A program made the position numbers and the translations under genes. A stretch of 8,525 bases of DNA. Origin: Fidelibacterota bacterium 46_43 (lineage in GTDB: Bacteria; Fidelibacterota; Fidelibacteria; Fidelibacterales; Fidelibacteraceae). The notes beneath the pieces were generated by a model. It made no database searches, had not been told where the DNA came from, and saw only the letters and a list, made by a program, of their open reading frames with translations. Positions within the stretch are counted from its first letter, which is position 1; each line of letters starts with the position of its first letter. Below, piece by piece: positions 6,144-8,525 of this stretch. The stretch covers positions 1-8,525 of the forward strand of contig LGGY01000201.1 of NCBI GenBank assembly GCA_001509335.1, written 5' to 3'.

Positions 6144-7055
6144 GTTATTGAGATTGAGTACAAGAGTATATGATGTTCCGGGTTTTTCCGAATCAATATG
6201 AAGAGAGGCATTTAACTGATCAGATAAAATATGTATCAGACGCATGCCAAAAGCATGTTCTTTATCCATGGAAACAGAGGGTTCAATTTCTATTCTGTTA
6301 TCTTTTATATAAAGGACCGCTTTTCCATCATCTTCTTTTTTCAGTTCAATAGAGATATCCCCCTCCAACGGATCCGGAAAAGCATATTTTAAAATATTTG
6401 TTATGATTTCATTAACCAGTATCCCATAGGGAACAGCAATATCCAGCGGAAGTATGACATCTTCCAAATCGGGATGTATTTTCACCCGGTTCCGTGATTC
6501 CAGGGAAACTTCCAAATGTTTGATCATTTTGATGATGTATCCTTTCATATTAACTTCAGACAAGAGATCTTCCTGATAAAGCATCTCATGAACCAAAGCA
6601 ATAGCATGCATTTTGTCTGTAATCTCCTTCAGGATTTCACTGTCGTGAGCATCGGATAGATGCTTTCTCTTCAGCCTGATCAGACTGATCATAATTTGCA
6701 GATTATTCTTAACCCGGTGATGCACCTCTTTGAGAAGCGTTTCCTTTTCCCTCAGATTTTCTGAAATAATCCGTTCTTTTTCCCTGGAAAGTGAAAGGGA
6801 TTTATCTTTATGAATTGCATATACTTTTGATAAAGCATAAACGAGTATTGTTGTAATGACAATATAAAGCCAACCTTTGTAGGTCTGGTATTTGATGTAG
6901 TCCTGACTGCTGGGACTCAATTCCAATAAAATCCTGTCAGAAAAAAGGATCCAGAAAAAACCAAAAATAAAATATGCAATGCTAATCAACACAGGACCGC
7001 TCAGATAATGGGCTACCATCAATAAAAAGGGACGAATACGTGATTTCATGAGCAT
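6114..7055 (-). CDS. Membrane sensor histidine kinase, HisKA_2 type, with altered G1 box
   Basis: The 313-residue protein has two membrane segments (about 21-39 and 61-79) with the recognisable module FWILFSDR...QTYKGW seen at the N-terminus of other sensor proteins, and only a short loop between them. A short coiled-coil linker (about 84-108) leads to the HisKA_2 box LLKEVHHRVKNNLQIMISLI (107-126); H113 is the likely phosphorylation site. The ATPase domain has N-box PYGILVNEIITNILKYAFP (209-227) with N216 and N220, a G2-like FGMRLI (269-274) and GTSYTLVL (293-300). The G1 box, normally DNGxG, reads DNRIE (252-256), so ATP binding may be weakened or lost. The tail VSTSQHLNV and the stop come from the 8-bp repeat. 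ATG 7055 has GGAG 4 nt upstream; ATG 7049 would give 10 nt, and either is possible. No response regulator is adjacent, so this is an orphan sensor. Its signal is unknown. Confidence 0.9.
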   Translation of the reverse strand: MLMKSRIRPFLLMVAHYLSGPVLISIAYFIFGFFWILFSDRILLELSPSSQDYIKYQTYKGWLYIVITTILVYALSKVYAIHKDKSLSLSREKERIISENLREKETLLKEVHHRVKNNLQIMISLIRLKRKHLSDAHDSEILKEITDKMHAIALVHEMLYQEDLLSEVNMKGYIIKMIKHLEVSLESRNRVKIHPDLEDVILPLDIAVPYGILVNEIITNILKYAFPDPLEGDISIELKKEDDGKAVLYIKDNRIEIEPSVSMDKEHAFGMRLIHILSDQLNASLHIDSEKPGTSYTLVLNLNNVSTSQHLNV

Positions 7056-7194
7056 TTTTCTCCAGTCAATAGTTCAGAGAATCATGTTCTTAGTAATCGG
7101 AAAATAATCATATTGTTTTAATATAGGGAAGGTTCTTGAATGATTCCTGTCAAGAGGCGGGAAATGTGATCTGTATCAATTAATGGACTGTTAT
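7056..7194 (-). promoter_or_regulatory. Intergenic region upstream of the sensor kinase
   Basis: This 139-bp AT-rich gap follows the dehydrogenase gene and precedes the kinase on the minus strand. A perfect TTGACA hexamer lies at 7153-7148 and a TATATT at 7125-7120, but the 22-bp spacing is too long for a standard sigma-70 promoter. I see no hairpin with a U-run behind the dehydrogenase stop. Promoter function is therefore only suspected from position. Confidence 0.25.
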
Positions 7195-8085
7195 TTATTC
7201 CCATGTTTCTATCTGGCACAAACGGCAGGAAATATCCCAAAGCCTTTGGGCATCCGAAGCATCCAGTCCACGGGGATTTGGATCCAGTGGTTTCTCATAT
7301 TTCCAATAGATGGCATCCTGTTTTAACGGATTCGGATCCGTTGCCAGAAAGATACTGGTTTTAGCTCCCTCTTCAGGTAAAGCCCCTTTTTTGATATGGT
7401 GTTTCCAGAAGGTTTTCACAATGAAACCGGACTGTTTCATGGCGATGGGGGTTTGGACCAGACCCGGATCGGCGACAAACGCCCGGATACCGGTTTTCTG
7501 ACGGAAGCGCCGGTTGAATTCATGTGTAAAAAGGACATTTCCAAGTTTGGATTGTTTGTAGGCATTCCAGCCGAAATAAAAACGGTGTAATTGCAGGTCT
7601 CGCCATTTCATTTTTGCATGAAAATGGGATCCGGATCCTACCGTTACAACCCGGCCTTCTTCAGAAGCCGCCAACAGGGGAAAGAGTTCATGAGTCAACA
7701 GAAAAGGAGCCAGATGATTGACTGCGAATGTTGCTTCGATCCCGTCTTCCGTCTCAGTATACCGACTGTAAAAAGCACCGGCATTATTGATCAGGGTATC
7801 CAGAACCGGTTTTTCAAAGGTTTTTACCAGGATTGACCGAATATCCCTTGCCAGATGACGAATCTGCTGTTGTGAAGATAAATCAGCCGTTAAATATGTC
7901 ACCCGGCTGTCTGGATAATCCCGGCGGATCAAAGCTTCCGCTTTTTGGCACCGTTCGACAGACCTGCCGCTCCCAATCACAAAAGCACCCATTCCGGCCA
8001 AGGCTTTCGCTGTTGCCAGGCCAATGCCGGATGTGGCACCTGTAACAAGGATTGTTCGTTTATCAGCGGATATACAATTTTTCAT
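7195..8085 (-). CDS. Short-chain dehydrogenase/reductase (retinol-dehydrogenase-like SDR)
   Basis: The 296-residue protein is a classical NAD(P)-dependent oxidoreductase. It shows the cofactor-binding TGATSGIG (15-22), a basic residue R41 after the second strand (GSGRS) that favours NADP(H), TADLS (66-70), NNAG (100-103) and AVNHLAPFLLTHEL (121-134). The catalytic set is N123, S151 (in VTVGSGSH), Y176 and K180 in YKQSK. PGLVQTPI (207-214) follows the active site. The overall pattern resembles the RDH11-14/WWOX-like branch, which reduces or oxidises lipid or retinoid-like alcohols in animals; the bacterial substrate is unknown. ATG 8085 is preceded by GAGGAA (8097-8092) with 6-nt spacing. It lies 56 bp after the ABC-F gene on the same strand, so it could be on the same transcript, although no functional link is apparent. 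No membrane segment or signal peptide is seen. Confidence 0.93.
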   Translation of the reverse strand: MKNCISADKRTILVTGATSGIGLATAKALAGMGAFVIGSGRSVERCQKAEALIRRDYPDSRVTYLTADLSSQQQIRHLARDIRSILVKTFEKPVLDTLINNAGAFYSRYTETEDGIEATFAVNHLAPFLLTHELFPLLAASEEGRVVTVGSGSHFHAKMKWRDLQLHRFYFGWNAYKQSKLGNVLFTHEFNRRFRQKTGIRAFVADPGLVQTPIAMKQSGFIVKTFWKHHIKKGALPEEGAKTSIFLATDPNPLKQDAIYWKYEKPLDPNPRGLDASDAQRLWDISCRLCQIETWE

Positions 8086-8141
8086 AAGAGTTTCCTCTGC
8101 AAGGGATTCCTACTATTTATCTATAATTTTGGAATATATTT

Positions 8142-8525
8142 TTATTTTTCAAGAATTTCATTCAAAACCAGCCATTCATATTCCAGTTTTTCCATGGTTT
8201 TCACAATTTCCTGGTACCGTCGGGTAACTGCTGCCATTTCATCGGGAGTCAGTGCGGAAAAACCGTTCTGAAGAATATCGATTTTCTGTTCCGTCTTATC
8301 CAGCTTTTCCTGATACTTTTTCCTCTCCCGGGATTTTTTCTGCCGTTCCTGTGCTTCAATCCGTCGCTGGGTTTTACTGTGAATTTTTCCCGGCCTGGAA
8401 TCGGTGTTTTTTGTGTTCTGTATCATCGGATTGAATTTTTCATCATACCATTGCTGAAATTCCGAATAATTCCCGGGATATTCCTTCACATGCCCCTCAT
8501 GAAACCACAAAACCTTGGTCACCAG
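8142..8525 (-). CDS. ABC-F family ATPase, C-terminal part
   Basis: The reading frame enters from the right edge without a start and ends at TAA 8144-8142, giving 127 C-terminal residues. The opening LVTKVLWFHEGHVKEYPGNYSEF is the end of the second ABC cassette in ABC-F proteins, where 'V.GNYSEY'-type residues follow the H-loop strand. After a linker rich in Lys, Gln and Arg, about residues 45-127 form a charged coiled-coil (RRIEAQERQKKSRERKK..., then KTMEKLEYEWLVLNEILEK), as in the Uup-type C-terminal arm that can bind DNA or the ribosome. ABC-F proteins are soluble and act on the ribosomal E site or in antibiotic protection rather than in transport. Walker motifs lie outside the window, so the subtype (Uup, EttA-like or other) cannot be fixed; the arm favours Uup-like. 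Confidence 0.88.
   Translation of the reverse strand: MVTKVLWFHEGHVKEYPGNYSEFQQWYDEKFNPMIQNTKNTDSRPGKIHSKTQRRIEAQERQKKSRERKKYQEKLDKTEQKIDILQNGFSALTPDEMAAVTRRYQEIVKTMEKLEYEWLVLNEILEK

Noticed and set aside
6112..6151. CRISPR array or transcription terminator at the short repeats
   Set aside because: Units are 8 bp with no spacers, and they are direct repeats that cannot form a hairpin.
7627..7639. GGATCCGGATCC double palindrome
   Set aside because: It lies in the dehydrogenase coding sequence and simply encodes the GSGSH segment around the catalytic serine.

Overview
The window is a compact bacterial chromosomal segment carrying nine complete or partial protein genes on both strands plus one truncated gene at each edge's side of the set (ten genes in all). 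I see no rRNA, tRNA, CRISPR array or transposase. Shine-Dalgarno sequences of the GGAG/AAGGAG type precede most genes, and GC content looks moderate with AT-rich intergenic gaps. The gene families (WecB-type epimerase, YifB/ComM ATPase, S23-type four-helix bundle protein, YjbQ, DUF4416, HisKA_2 sensor kinase with an 'FWILFSDR...QTYKGW' membrane module) suggest an anaerobic or environmental Gram-negative lineage, perhaps an FCB-group or Marinimicrobia/Cloacimonadota-like candidate phylum. That assignment is inference and is not decided by the sequence.

Layout from left to right. (1) 1-568, minus: the N-terminal part of a UDP-GlcNAc 2-epimerase, running off the left edge. (2) 569-720: AT-rich divergent promoter gap. 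(3) 721-2652, plus: comM (Mg-chelatase-like AAA ATPase), followed closely by a four-helix bundle protein. (4) 2665-4149, minus: yjbQ followed 3 bp later by a C45 (acyl-CoA:6-APA acyltransferase-like) Ntn hydrolase. (5) 4150-4255: short divergent promoter gap holding a near-perfect palindrome. (6) 4256-6140, plus: a radical SAM protein with a B12-binding-like N-terminus, and a DUF4416 protein starting 4 bp after it. (7) 6114-7055, minus: an orphan HisKA_2 sensor kinase whose 3' end overlaps the DUF4416 gene inside an 8-bp tandem repeat. (8) 7195-8085, minus: a short-chain dehydrogenase. (9) 8142-8525, minus: the C-terminal end of an ABC-F ATPase, running off the right edge.

No single pathway unites the window; it looks like several short transcription units. 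The pairs most likely to be functionally linked are yjbQ with the C45 hydrolase, and the radical SAM gene with DUF4416. These two pairs are divergently transcribed from one 106-bp gap, so they may share regulation.

The most unusual observations are the 8-bp repeat array that supplies both stop codons and both protein tails of two convergent genes, the loss of the G1-box glycines in the sensor kinase, and the tightly coupled radical SAM/DUF4416 pair. I found no convincing evidence of a complete new defence or mobile system.
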